Shown: positions 7,908 to 15,877, numbered from the stretch's first letter. The stretch is DNA of 64,000 nucleotides from Bradyrhizobium sp. 21 (GCF_023073335.1 NZ_JADPJG010000019.1:1-64000), one strand, 5' to 3'. Notes: generated by a model from the letters alone, not told the origin. A program made the numbers and translations.

Positions 7908-9497
7908 ATGCAGCACGATCCGAACGGTGCGTCTTCTGTCACGAGCACGACGAGATTGTCGCGGCGCCAATTGCTTGGTGCGGCGGGAGCGCTGTCATTG
8001 ATCGGAGGCGCCGCGAATGCCCAGCACGCCATGCATGACCATGCTGGCATGCCCCACACCGCGGACATGCCGCCGACGATGGGCATGGTGCCGGACGCTC
8101 CGGTTCCCGCCATGGATCAGCCGCTGGTCGAGCCCGAGGTGCGACGGTCCGTCAATGGTGTGCTGAGCACGACCTTGCGCGTCGGCTACGGCTATCGCCA
8201 GATCGGCGGCGTCAGGCTCTATGTCAGGTCTTATGAGGGCGGCAGTCCCGGTCCGACCCTGCGCATGAAGCCGGGCGAGACGCTGCGCATCAAGCTGATC
8301 AACGACTTGCCGCCGAACCGCGATGGGATGCCCGCCGACATCAGCCACCCGCACCAGTTCAACAACACCAATTTTCATTTCCACGGCGCGCATACCAGCC
8401 CGAGCGGGATCGCCGACAATGTGATGCGCTCGATGGCGCCCGGCCACAGCTACAACATCGAAATTGCCCTGCCGCAGGACCATACAAGAGGCACCTACTG
8501 GTATCACCCGCATCACCACGGCAGCGCCGACATTCAGATGTCGAGCGGCATGGTGGGCGCCGTCATCGTCGAGGGCGATTTTGCCGATGTTCCCGAGATT
8601 GCCACGGCCCGCGAGCGGCTGCTGGTGCTGACCCAGGTGGTCTACGACGCCAACGGCATGGTCGAGAATTTCGAGACGCTGTTTCCGGAAACCGCCACGC
8701 GATTCCTTGCGATCAACGGCCAGCGGCGGCCAACAATCGATATGCGTCCCGGCGAAGTCCAGCGTTGGCGTATCCTCAACGCCGCCTATCAGGACGACAT
8801 GCTGCTCGATCTCGAGAAGCACGATCTGCAAGCGATCGCCTATGACGGCATTCAGCTCGGCGCGGTGCAGCCGCTCAAGCAGGTCCTGATCGCACCGGGC
8901 CAGCGCGCGGACATTCTGGTGAAGGCGGCGAGCCCCGGCACCTACGCCTTCAACGCGGCGCCCTATGATCAGGGCCATCCCTCGCCGGTCGGGCCGCTGG
9001 CGCGGGTCGTGGTGTCGGGCACGCCGATGGACATGAAGCTGCCGCGCGCCCTGCCGCCGGCGCCGCTCGCAACCATCAAGGATTCCGAGATCACCAACCG
9101 CCGCAAGGTGGTGCTGTCGGCCACCGCGCCGGAGTCCGATGCCGCCGGCCACTGGCAGGAATTCGAGTTCTTCGTCGACGGCAAGAAGTTCGACCCCGGA
9201 CGGATCGACCAGCGGGTCAAGTTGGGCGCTGTCGAGGAATGGACGATCCTCAACACGCATGAGCATGACGACCATGTCTTCCACATCCACACCAATCCGT
9301 TCCAGGTGGTCTCGGTCAATGGCAAGGCGCTGGCCGTACCGGAATGGCGGGATTCCGTGATCGTGGAGCGCAAGGGCGGCGTGGTGGTGTTCCGCTCCCG
9401 CTTCCTCGATTTCACCGGCGTCTACATGCTCCACTGCCACATGATGAATCATGAGGAGATGGGCATGATGCAGACGGTCGAGGTCTATAAGGGCTAA
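7908..9497 (+). CDS. Multicopper oxidase with Tat signal
   Basis: A 529-residue exported multicopper oxidase. A twin-arginine signal (SRRQLLGAAGALSLIGG) is followed by a Met/His-rich stretch at about residues 39-70, a feature of copper-tolerance oxidases such as CueO and CopA. All copper motifs are present: HFHGAHT near 155, WYHPHHHG near 198, HVFHIHTNPF near 455 and HCHMMNHEEMGMM near 509. The last gives the type 1 site with a methionine ligand. Likely oxidises Cu(I) or other small reductants in the periplasm. GGGGG lies about 14 bases before the ATG. It is divergent from the molybdenum hydroxylase operon with 234 bp between them. Confidence 0.92.
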   Translation: MQHDPNGASSVTSTTRLSRRQLLGAAGALSLIGGAANAQHAMHDHAGMPHTADMPPTMGMVPDAPVPAMDQPLVEPEVRRSVNGVLSTTLRVGYGYRQIGGVRLYVRSYEGGSPGPTLRMKPGETLRIKLINDLPPNRDGMPADISHPHQFNNTNFHFHGAHTSPSGIADNVMRSMAPGHSYNIEIALPQDHTRGTYWYHPHHHGSADIQMSSGMVGAVIVEGDFADVPEIATARERLLVLTQVVYDANGMVENFETLFPETATRFLAINGQRRPTIDMRPGEVQRWRILNAAYQDDMLLDLEKHDLQAIAYDGIQLGAVQPLKQVLIAPGQRADILVKAASPGTYAFNAAPYDQGHPSPVGPLARVVVSGTPMDMKLPRALPPAPLATIKDSEITNRRKVVLSATAPESDAAGHWQEFEFFVDGKKFDPGRIDQRVKLGAVEEWTILNTHEHDDHVFHIHTNPFQVVSVNGKALAVPEWRDSVIVERKGGVVVFRSRFLDFTGVYMLHCHMMNHEEMGMMQTVEVYKG

Positions 9498-9632
9498 GCC
9501 CAAGCCCCAAGTTTCTTGGCAAATTGCGCGAATTTGGCGGCTGGCCGGGCTGAATCCGGGTCCGTCCGGGCTTCCCCTGGCGGCCGGCATGGCCTATTAC
9601 GCCGCAACGCAATATTCCCCCAAAAAGACCCC

Positions 9633-11255
9633 ATGATCCGCCTCGATAACGTCAGCAAGCAAGCCGGCCACCAGATCCTGTTCATCGAAGCTTCCGCCGC
9701 CCTTAACAAGGGCGAGAAGATCGGGCTCGTCGGCCCGAACGGCGCCGGAAAGACCACGCTGTTCCGGATGATCGCCGGTGAGGAACTGCCCGACGAGGGG
9801 CAGGTTTCGACCGATCGCGGCATCACCATCGGCTATTTCAACCAGGATGTCGGCGAGATGGCCGGGCGCAGCGCCGTGGCCGAGGTCATGGACGGGGCAG
9901 GGCCGGTGAGTGCGGTGGCGGCCGAGTTGCACGAGCTCGAAACCGCGATGGCCGATCCCGACAAAGCCGATCAGATGGACGAGATCATCGCGCGCTACGG
10001 CGAGGTGCAGCACGCGTTCGAAGAGCTCGACGGCTACGCGCTCGACGGCCGTGCGCGCGAGGCGCTGTCCGGCCTCGGCTTCAGCCAGGAGATGATGGAC
10101 GGCGACGTCGGAAAACTCTCCGGCGGCTGGAAGATGCGCGTGGCGCTTGCGCGCATCCTGCTGATGCGCCCCGACGTCATGCTGCTCGACGAGCCGAGCA
10201 ACCATCTTGATCTCGAAAGCCTGATCTGGCTCGAGAAGTTTTTGCACGATTACGAAGGCACGCTGCTGATGACCTCGCATGACCGCGAGTTCATCAACCG
10301 TGTGATTTCGAAAGTGGTCGAGATCGATTCGGGCTCGCTGACGACCTACGCCGGCGATTACGAGTTCTACGAGCAGCAGCGGGCGCTGAACGAGAAGCAG
10401 CAGCAGGCGCAGTTCGAGCGCCAGCAGGCCATGCTCGCCAAGGAGATCAAGTTCATCGAGCGCTTCAAGGCGCGCGCGTCTCATGCAGCTCAGGTACAGA
10501 GCCGGGTGAAGAAGCTCGACAAGATCGAGCGGGTCGAGCCGCCGCGCCGCCGCCAGACGGTGGCGTTCGACTTCCTGCCGGCGCCGCGCTCGGGCGAGGA
10601 CGTCGTGGCGCTGAAGAATGTCCACAAAGGCTATGGCAGCAAGCGGATCTATGACGGCCTCGACTTCATGATCCGCCGCCGCGAGCGCTGGTGCGTGATG
10701 GGCGTCAACGGCGCGGGCAAGTCGACCCTGCTCAAGCTCATTGCCGGCGCGAGCGAGCCGGATCAGGGCACCGTGGCGGTCGGCGGCAGCGTCAAGATGG
10801 GCTATTTCGCCCAGCACGCCATGGACCTGCTCGACGGCGAGCACACGGTGTTCCAGTCGCTGGAAGAACAGTTTCCGACCGCAGGGCAGGGATCACTGCG
10901 CGCGCTCGCCGGCTGTTTCGGCTTCTCCGGCGACGACGTCGAGAAGCGCTGCCGTGTGCTGTCAGGCGGCGAGAAGGCGCGCCTCGTGATGGCCAAGATG
11001 CTGTTCGATCCGCCGAACTTCCTGGTGCTGGACGAGCCGACCAACCATCTCGACCTCGCCACCAAGGAGATGCTGATCAATGCGCTGTCGGATTTCGAGG
11101 GCACCATGCTGTTCGTCTCGCATGATCGCCATTTTCTCAGCGTCCTGTCCAACCGCGTGCTGGAGCTGACGCCGGAGGGCATCCACCAGTTCGGGGGCGG
11201 CTACACGGAATATGTCGCGCGGACCGGGCAGGAAGCGCCGGGGTTGCGGAGCTAG
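9633..11255 (+). CDS. ABC-F family ATPase (ribosome-associated type)
   Basis: A 540-residue cytosolic protein with two ATPase domains and no membrane segment. Domain 1 has Walker A GPNGAGKTT, signature LSGGWKMRVALARIL and Walker B MLLDEPSNHLDLES; domain 2 has GVNGAGKSTL, LSGGEKARLVMAKML and FLVLDEPTNHLDLATKE. The linker between them is charged and helical (about residues 240-315), as in ABC-F factors that act at the ribosomal E site. Subfamily (EttA, Uup, YbiT or another) cannot be settled by eye. The in-frame upstream extension to 9516 looks non-coding; the ATG at 9633 starts at the conserved MIRLDNVSK. Its stop overlaps that of the convergent phosphodiesterase gene. Confidence 0.92.
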   Translation: MIRLDNVSKQAGHQILFIEASAALNKGEKIGLVGPNGAGKTTLFRMIAGEELPDEGQVSTDRGITIGYFNQDVGEMAGRSAVAEVMDGAGPVSAVAAELHELETAMADPDKADQMDEIIARYGEVQHAFEELDGYALDGRAREALSGLGFSQEMMDGDVGKLSGGWKMRVALARILLMRPDVMLLDEPSNHLDLESLIWLEKFLHDYEGTLLMTSHDREFINRVISKVVEIDSGSLTTYAGDYEFYEQQRALNEKQQQAQFERQQAMLAKEIKFIERFKARASHAAQVQSRVKKLDKIERVEPPRRRQTVAFDFLPAPRSGEDVVALKNVHKGYGSKRIYDGLDFMIRRRERWCVMGVNGAGKSTLLKLIAGASEPDQGTVAVGGSVKMGYFAQHAMDLLDGEHTVFQSLEEQFPTAGQGSLRALAGCFGFSGDDVEKRCRVLSGGEKARLVMAKMLFDPPNFLVLDEPTNHLDLATKEMLINALSDFEGTMLFVSHDRHFLSVLSNRVLELTPEGIHQFGGGYTEYVARTGQEAPGLRS

Positions 11256-12259
11256 TTCTTGCTCTTGCTCTTTCCCTTGCCTGTTCCCTTGCCTGCGATC
11301 GTGGCGATTGCCTCGATCTCGTTGGTCCAGATCCCGCCGGAATAGCCTTGCGGGAGCCGGGCGAACAGCTCCGGCGTATCGATGCCGGTCGAGAACTCGC
11401 CTCCACTGTAGGGACCGAGCACGAACACCGCGCTGTTCGCGCCGTCCATGCGCGCGAGGAAGCGGTCAGGCCAACCCCATAGAAAGGGCGCGACGTTGAT
11501 CGGCACCAGCACCATCGCGTTCCGGCAGGCTGCCGGCACCAGGCCGGTCCAGCCGTAGCCGATATAGCCGATCAGGCAGCTTCGGATTGCCGCGCGCGAG
11601 ATCGTGCGAACTGCCGGGGTGAGGCGGCGGATCATGTCGATGGGCTCCTCGCCGCCATAAACCATGATCGTCCGGCGGCGCTCGGCCGGCAGCGCGTTCA
11701 ACACTGTGGCAAGTTTGTCGCCTTCGTGCACGTCGCGGCTCTTCACGTTGATGAGGAGCTTCTTGTCAGGGAAGGCGGCGAACACCTCCGACAATGTCGG
11801 CATCATCCCGATGCCTTTGCCACGAAACGGAAACGTCTTGCTGCCGTCGGCGGTGTAACCATAGCCGATGTCCAGCAGCTTCAGCCTCGCCATGCCTTGC
11901 TCGCGCGTCACGCCGTGGCCATCAGTGCGGCAATCGAGCGTCCAGTCGTGGAAGACGGCAAACTCGCCGTCGGTGGTCGGGTGCACGTCGAGCTCGACCA
12001 CGTCCGCGCCGGCGTCGAAGCTTGCCCGCATCGAGCGAACAGTATTCTCCAGATAATCGTGTGTCGGCGGCAACATGCGTGCGGCGGTGCAGGTGTCGTT
12101 CTTCACATCGCGCTCATCGAAGCGCTGCGCCATGCCGCGATGGGCAAGCAGCTGTGGCTTGCCATCACGACGAGGCGCCAGCAGACTCGTGTTGTTGACG
12201 TAGACGCCCAAGGCGACGGCGATGATGGCTGCCGTCGCGACTCTCAGTTTCGTGCCCAC
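11252..12259 (-). CDS. Glycerophosphodiester phosphodiesterase family protein
   Basis: A 335-residue protein with an N-terminal membrane anchor or uncleaved signal (residues 5-25). The GDPD core is seen as AHRGM (H40), LENTVRS, ADVVELDVH and FHDWTLDCRT, which supply the catalytic histidines and the metal-binding glutamates. It probably hydrolyses glycerophosphodiesters in the periplasm. The C-terminal tail is Gly/Lys/Ser repetitive. It starts with GTG at 12259, with GGGAAG just upstream. Its stop overlaps the convergent ABC-F gene by four bases. Confidence 0.85.
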   Translation of the reverse strand: MGTKLRVATAAIIAVALGVYVNNTSLLAPRRDGKPQLLAHRGMAQRFDERDVKNDTCTAARMLPPTHDYLENTVRSMRASFDAGADVVELDVHPTTDGEFAVFHDWTLDCRTDGHGVTREQGMARLKLLDIGYGYTADGSKTFPFRGKGIGMMPTLSEVFAAFPDKKLLINVKSRDVHEGDKLATVLNALPAERRRTIMVYGGEEPIDMIRRLTPAVRTISRAAIRSCLIGYIGYGWTGLVPAACRNAMVLVPINVAPFLWGWPDRFLARMDGANSAVFVLGPYSGGEFSTGIDTPELFARLPQGYSGGIWTNEIEAIATIAGKGTGKGKSKSKN

Positions 12260-12406
12260 CGATTCTTCCCCATTCCGTGACCACCGTCGGCGGCGTTTGG
12301 GGTTGATTTGCGGCGATCGTCACGCAAGGTGACGGCTCCCCGCCGTCCGGCTTGAACGGTCCGATGCCGCCCGCTACGCTGCTTCAAAAATGGGAGCGAA
12401 ACAGCC

Positions 12407-12511
12407 ATGCAGCAGCTCAGGATCGGCGACATCACCATCGATGCGGTGATCGAGCGGGCGGGGCCGTGGCGGCGGCCGCAGGTCAACACCAGCTTCAATG
12501 TGCGTGGGTAA
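12407..12511 (+). pseudogene. N-terminal fragment of an MBL-fold metallohydrolase gene
   Basis: The reading frame MQQLRIGDITIDAVIERAGPW plus four more residues (ending at CAG, 12479-12481) matches the start of the MBL-fold hydrolase whose C-terminal half lies at 19040-19483. After that codon the sequence changes character and a stop follows nine codons later. The zinc motif HxHxDH and about 90 central residues are absent from the window. A GGGAG-type ribosome site precedes the ATG, so the fragment keeps the original start region. It marks the left edge of the 6.5-kb inserted segment. Matching is from memory of the family and from the complementary C-terminal fragment. Confidence 0.72.
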
Positions 12512-12645
12512 GCCGATCGTGTGCACCCCGGAAGACGCCTTTCCGGCGCTCCCAGTTTTCCGTGAGATGGATCACAGTTGAAAATGAATTCTTCGTTCAT
12601 CTTTGGGGTCCGGCGAAGTGTTGGTCCCATTCTCGCTTCGCTGAG

Positions 12646-12681
12646 GCTCCGCCACCCCTTAAAAGGAGGCGGGGCTTTTTT
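12646..12681 (+). terminator. Rho-independent terminator
   Basis: An eight-base stem (GCTCCGCC pairing with GGCGGGGC, one G-U pair) with an AT-containing loop is followed by six T residues on the + strand. It lies downstream of the truncated MBL-fold fragment and upstream of the secreted-protein gene, so it would stop read-through from the left. Confidence 0.7.
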
Positions 12682-12762
12682 ACAGCCACTTCCACACTGA
12701 ATCCTGAACTGTGATTTGGCCCACAGAACGCACTGCGTTTTTCCAGCATGTTCATGTCACGA

Positions 12763-12797
12763 GCTGCATTACGCAGCCGCACAATGGGACCACGCAA
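12763..12797 (+). promoter_or_regulatory. Leader with hairpin, shared with the gene starting at 15013
   Basis: The 35 bases before the ATG contain a perfect stem-loop (GCTGC, loop ATTAC, GCAGC) followed by CACAATGGGACCA. The complementary-strand gene that starts at 15013 has almost the same leader: stem GCTGC/GCAGC with loop ATCAC and then ACAATGGGACCA. GGGACC is the only purine-rich element before the start, so the hairpin lies just upstream of the likely ribosome site and could affect initiation. Confidence 0.5.
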
Positions 12798-13226
12798 ATG
12801 AACAAGCTTTATACGTCGCTCTCGATTGCACTCGTCGCCCTTTCATTCGGCTTCGGCGCAACTTCCGCCAACGCCGGTGAGAAGAGGGGATTTTTTGATA
12901 TCGACATCAACATTGGCAACCACGATCATCGTCCGGGCGCCGACCGCCCAGACCGTCCATTTCCCCGACCGCCTCAGGCAAAACCAGCGCCGCAGACAAA
13001 CGCGGGGCTTTGCCCGCAAGGTCTGGTTTGGCGCGAACGTTTTGACGGAGATACCGTTTGCGTGCTTCCCGGCGAGCGCGACGCCAATCGCCGCAAACGT
13101 GGTCTTTCAGTTGGCGCCGCGACAGCATGCCCGCAAGGGCTGGTATGGCGCGAACGATTCGACGGGGACACGGTTTGCGTCACTCCGCTCGAACGTGACG
13201 AAAATCGTCGTCGTCGGGGCTTGTGA
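12798..13226 (+). CDS. Small secreted protein with two CPQGLVWRERFDGDTVCV repeats
   Basis: A 142-residue exported protein. Residues 1-26 are a signal peptide ending ATSANAG. Next comes a His/Asp/Pro-rich segment (about 27-65), then two copies of the motif CPQGLVWRERFDGDTVCV, each followed by a charged ERDxNRRxR tail. I recall related C-x2-G-x-V-WRE-x3-GD-x-VCV-x-P motifs in secreted proteins of other bacteria; no function is known to me. Each unit has two cysteines that could pair. The C-terminal 80 codons are about 96% identical in DNA to the gene at 14073, while the N-termini are unrelated. After the stop the frame stays open for 46 further codons. Confidence 0.75.
   Translation: MNKLYTSLSIALVALSFGFGATSANAGEKRGFFDIDINIGNHDHRPGADRPDRPFPRPPQAKPAPQTNAGLCPQGLVWRERFDGDTVCVLPGERDANRRKRGLSVGAATACPQGLVWRERFDGDTVCVTPLERDENRRRRGL
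12979..13222 (+). repeat. Long direct repeat, copy 1 (double-motif module)
   Basis: This 244-bp stretch recurs at 14338-14581 with about ten mismatches by my reading. It covers exactly the double CPQGLVWRERFDGDTVCV module. Most differences lie in the last 50 bases. Confidence 0.9.
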
Positions 13227-13913
13227 ACGCGACGATTCCACACACGCGACGACAGGAAGGTTGCTTCAAGCCAGCGGCAAGCCGCGATCCAGTTCGTGAA
13301 CAAGAGCGGCAGCGTCACGACTCTGGACGAAGCCAAAAGCGCCAGGCTCAGTGCACACGATGTTTCGTGACTGATTGCGCGCCTGAGTTAGATGTTAAGG
13401 GGCCGCCCCACGGGCGGCCTCCTCGTTTTCCCACCGTACTCTTGTTTGCTTGCGCAGAAGCAAACGAGCATTCACGCGCCTCATCAAATAACGCGCGGCG
13501 CGAAAGCCGGGTGTTGTTCCGGAAGGGACGATAGGGCGAGATTTTCATCACCAGCGCCGCCATGTGGTCGCTGCAGCGGTCCGCCCCTTGTTGCGCATCG
13601 GCGGCCATGTGTTTCGACCAGCTCAAGTCCGACGCAGTGTAGCTTTGCCGTTGTGCGCGGTCAGCATCTCCTTCCATTCCGCCGTGGCGGCGCTGTGTAG
13701 GGATCCCACTCCGATGCCGATTGACAACATCGCGAAACCGCAGCATTTTACAGCGATAGTGTTGGGCACAACCGCCATGGACGATAAAAACGTCTGCGCC
13801 ACCGCCAAAGCGGGCCAAGTCGCCATCTCGACGCGGCAGCTTGAACGTCGCCCCGGTCGCTCTACTGATACCGCTGTTGCCGGGGCCCTTCTGAAATCCG
13901 CTTTATCAACTTC
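13227..13913. other. Gene-poor stretch between the two motif-repeat genes
   Basis: The first 140 bases continue the frame of the upstream gene past its TGA (46 codons ending at a second TGA near 13370), with residues such as AAIQFVNKSGSVTTLDEAKS; this may be a lost C-terminus or chance. A terminator follows at 13401-13425. From 13430 to 13913 I see only overlapping open frames on both strands, none with a ribosome site and convincing composition. Confidence 0.5.
13401..13425 (+). terminator. Rho-independent terminator
   Basis: Perfect eight-base inverted repeat GGCCGCCC/GGGCGGCC with a three-base loop, followed by a C/T-rich run ending TTTT. A closely related GGCCGCC/GGCGGCC hairpin follows the paralogous gene at 14073, so terminator and gene seem to have been duplicated together. 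Confidence 0.7.
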
Positions 13914-14069
13914 ATGGCCGTCAAGCCCGAAGACTATTACGCGACCTATCCACTTGGGCTGTTTTTCGACGACGTCGAGCACATTCAACAGGTAGTCGAT
14001 TTCCTCGGGGGACCGATTGAAGCCTCCAGCAGCTCCAGATTGCATAACACTTATTCAACTACGGAGTGA
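13914..14069 (+). CDS. Possible small protein upstream of the second motif-repeat gene
   Basis: A 51-residue frame beginning MAVKPEDYYATYPLGLFFDD and ending three bases before the next ATG, so the two could be co-transcribed. The frame is open upstream of the ATG for another 14 codons with protein-like residues, so this may equally be the C-terminal remnant of a larger gene. No ribosome site is evident. I do not recognise the family, and an open frame on the other strand overlaps it. Confidence 0.3.
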   Translation: MAVKPEDYYATYPLGLFFDDVEHIQQVVDFLGGPIEASSSSRLHNTYSTTE

Positions 14070-14072
14070 GCC

Positions 14073-14588
14073 ATGTTACAAAAGCTTGTCGGCACCGTAT
14101 TGCGGCCTTTTGGAAAGATTTTCTGCAAAGTAGGCATTCTGTGTTTCGGAGCGATGCTGTTATCTTCGCCAACGATAGCTCGGCAATGTTATTGGGATGG
14201 CTCATCACCGATCTGCAGGGGGCACTGCCCCGCAGACTACGACACCGTCAAAGTCAAGGCCTGCCTGAACGGCTACAAAGTGCAATGCTGCGAAAAGCTG
14301 GGATCCGTGACATATATCGACAAGGCTGCGCCCCAGACAAAACCAGCGCCGCAGACAAACGCGGGGCGTTGCCCGCAAGGTCTGGTTTGGCGCGAACGTT
14401 TTGACGGAGACACCGTTTGCGTGCTTCCCGGCGAGCGCGACGCCAATCGCCGCAAGCGTGGTCTTTCAGTTGGCGCCGCGACAGCATGCCCGCAAGGACT
14501 GGTATGGCGCGAACGATTCGACGGGGACACGGTTTGCGTCACCCCGCTCGAACGCGACGCAAATCGCCGTCGTCGAGGCCTGCCATGA
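14073..14588 (+). CDS. Secreted cysteine-rich protein with CPQGLVWRERFDGDTVCV double module
   Basis: A 171-residue exported protein. An N-terminal signal (about 1-36) is followed by a six-cysteine domain at about 38-80: CYWDGSSPICRGHC, then CLNGYKVQCC. That pattern (W-DG-x-P-x-C-x-G-x-C ... G-KV-x-CC) resembles small disulfide-knot domains. The rest is the same double WRE module as in the gene at 12798, nearly identical at DNA level. GGAG lies seven bases before the ATG. The sequence shows a two-domain architecture made by joining a new N-terminal domain to a duplicated C-terminal module. Function unknown; extracellular or periplasmic location likely. Confidence 0.75.
   Translation: MLQKLVGTVLRPFGKIFCKVGILCFGAMLLSSPTIARQCYWDGSSPICRGHCPADYDTVKVKACLNGYKVQCCEKLGSVTYIDKAAPQTKPAPQTNAGRCPQGLVWRERFDGDTVCVLPGERDANRRKRGLSVGAATACPQGLVWRERFDGDTVCVTPLERDANRRRRGLP
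14338..14581 (+). repeat. Long direct repeat, copy 2 (double-motif module)
   Basis: Second copy of the 244-bp module at 12979-13222. The sharp left boundary lies inside both reading frames, in a Pro/Gln-rich linker (KPAPQTNAG). Confidence 0.9.
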
Positions 14589-14686
14589 AGACGACGATTC
14601 GGCTTCGATCCAATCGAGATGAAAATCGATTGGAAAATGAAGGGGCGAGCACCAGCGGGTCAAAGTACGCGTCATAAAATGAAAGA

Positions 14687-14706
14687 GGCCGCCCACTGAG
14701 GCGGCC
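14687..14706. terminator. Bidirectional terminator between convergent genes
   Basis: Inverted repeat GGCCGCC/GGCGGCC with a six-base loop, between the stop of the gene ending at 14588 and the convergent gene ending at 14726. The flanking bases extend the stem (GAGGCCGCC against GGCGGCCCCTC). It lacks a strong T-run on either strand. Confidence 0.6.
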
Positions 14707-14725
14707 CCTCTCGAATGCTTGCGGT

Positions 14726-15013
14726 TCAGTGGGAGCCGTACTTCTGCGTGCAGCTCCTGACGCCCTGCTGCTTCTCCGCATCATTGCGCCCGAAAATCTG
14801 GTAAGTGTGGAGGCAATCCATGTAGCCCTTGTTGCTCATCCAGCTATACGGGCTGGCGGTACCCACCTGTGCGTACTGTTGCGGCGCTGTGCCCTGCTTG
14901 ACCTCGGCGACCCTGCGGACAACGTCGCTCAAAAACCCTGCGTTAGCGGAAGTAGCGCCGAAGCCGATGGAGAGGCCGACGAGTGTGATAGCGATTGTGC
15001 GAGAGATGTTCAT
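14726..15013 (-). CDS. Small secreted protein sharing a signal peptide with the gene at 12798
   Basis: A 95-residue exported protein. The signal peptide MNISRTIAITLVGLSIGFGA (then TSANAG) is clearly related to that of the 12798 protein, including the identical GFGATSANAG end. The mature part has two cysteines and is unrelated to the other. The leader before the ATG is also shared. I do not recognise the family. It lies on the opposite strand from its neighbours and ends at a bidirectional terminator. Confidence 0.7.
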   Translation of the reverse strand: MNISRTIAITLVGLSIGFGATSANAGFLSDVVRRVAEVKQGTAPQQYAQVGTASPYSWMSNKGYMDCLHTYQIFGRNDAEKQQGVRSCTQKYGSH

Positions 15014-15050
15014 TGCCTTGGTCCCATTGTTCCGGGCTGCGTGATGCAGC
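15014..15050 (-). promoter_or_regulatory. Leader with hairpin, shared with the gene at 12798
   Basis: Read on the minus strand, a GCTGC/GCAGC stem-loop (15036-15050, loop ATCAC) precedes ACAATGGGACCA and the ATG. The order and sequence match the leader of the 12798 gene, indicating that leader and signal-peptide region were copied as a unit. Confidence 0.5.
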
Positions 15051-15310
15051 TCCATGTAGCAACCATGCTGGAACTGGTTGGAAACATCTGTGATCCGATT
15101 CACACTGGGGCTATGTGTTACTGGCCCGCCGATATGGACAGCACCAAACCAACTAGAGGAAGTTTGAACGGGCAAGTTTCCGCAGCGCTCGTCCTGTGAC
15201 CTTTCGAAGTAAATCACGGCATCTGGCTCGCTGGCGGTCGCCTGGCCTTGGTTGAACTTTTGCATACCTCCAGAGGGGCCCCGCGTGCAGCAAGCGAAGA
15301 ACGGGTTTTG
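15051..15310. other. Gene-free stretch upstream of the 95-residue protein
   Basis: No coding frame with a plausible start is seen. It probably holds the promoter of the minus-strand gene at 15013; I could not assign -35/-10 elements. TGTGATCCGATTCACA at about 15089 is an imperfect palindrome. Confidence 0.4.
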
Positions 15311-15480
15311 GATTTTGAAGATGGCCGTGCAAAAAATCGCCCTGTTGAACTAACGGTGCAATGAACAAGGGCGAATACGCGGCCTGGGAGGCGGAGAACG
15401 CCAAAGGCCATAACCCACCGGGCACCGTGTTTCGCGACAGTTGCCTGCCGATCGTCGAGGCCGGGCAGGCGCTGCTGGTG
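15311..15480 (+). pseudogene. Partial copy of the ompA-end/MBL-fragment junction
   Basis: This 170-bp stretch repeats 18990-19159 with a few mismatches. It contains the last 50 or so bases of the OmpA-like gene (with its stop damaged) followed by the first 40 codons of the MBL-fold C-terminal fragment (MNKGEYAAWEAENAKG...). Homology stops abruptly after codons for ALLV. It is a dead copy. Confidence 0.8.
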
Positions 15481-15482
15481 AA

Positions 15483-15567
15483 CGATGAAGTGCGGGTCGA
15501 TGCCGGTGTTCTTGAACCAGCTCAGCTTAACATTGCTGGTGAACTCGGCGCCGATGTTGGAGACAAT
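15483..15567 (-). pseudogene. Gene debris encoding an IVSNIGAEFTSNVKLSWF-type segment
   Basis: Directly after the copied MBL fragment, the minus strand reads IVSNIGAEFTSNVKLSWF and then KNTGIDPHFIV without stop, a strongly protein-like stretch that is open only here. It looks like a fragment of an unrelated gene, perhaps from an outer-membrane or exported protein; I cannot name it. Confidence 0.35.
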
Positions 15568-15877
15568 CTAACCGGGCTTGCCGCGCCGTTGGACAATTGC
15601 TGTCAGTTCACGCGTTACGCGACGTCGCGAGATCGAGGATGTCCAGGCTCGACGTCGTCTGCAATCCCATCCTCCGCAAATCAATACGAGAATGGATCAA
15701 GCCCGCCAACGCCGATCTACAGCATGCCAAATCAAACGATATCGACTCCAAACCACTTAACAGTTGCTGCGCAAAAACTTCGGGTGTTCAACCTGTTAAA
15801 GGCTCACCGGGGAGGCAGTCAAAAGACACCACCTGCCGGCTCGCATTCATTGACCTTCCGGTTCCCTGCGCATCGGA
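15568..15877. other. Stretch with no recognisable gene
   Basis: About 310 bases without a credible coding frame. The base composition is lower in GC than the flanking chromosome, and the plus-strand frames lack starts with ribosome sites. It may be decayed gene material, consistent with fragments on its left. No insertion-sequence ends or transposase residues were recognised. Confidence 0.4.

Larger units (their letters stand above)
12512..12797. other. Gene-free stretch at the left edge of the inserted segment
   Basis: No coding region is supported here. The stretch holds a rho-independent terminator-like hairpin (12646-12681) and, at its right end, the leader of the small secreted protein at 12798. 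It begins within about 30 bases of the point where homology to the MBL-fold gene stops. Confidence 0.6.

Noticed and set aside
7995-9590. 531-codon minus-strand frame opposite the multicopper oxidase
   Set aside because: Antisense shadow of a gene with all copper motifs; His/Arg/Asp-rich translation without a domain.
12407-12511. The 34-codon frame as an intact small gene
   Set aside because: Its first 25 residues match the start of a larger hydrolase and the stop follows soon after the breakpoint, so it is better read as a gene fragment.
13623-14045. 140-codon minus-strand frame between the motif-repeat genes
   Set aside because: Its first 50 residues look protein-like, but there is no ribosome site, the rest is not protein-like, and the opposite strand has an equally plausible frame next to the real gene.
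15560-15877. Possible insertion-sequence remnant in the island
   Set aside because: I looked for transposase motifs and terminal inverted repeats and found neither; low GC alone is not enough.
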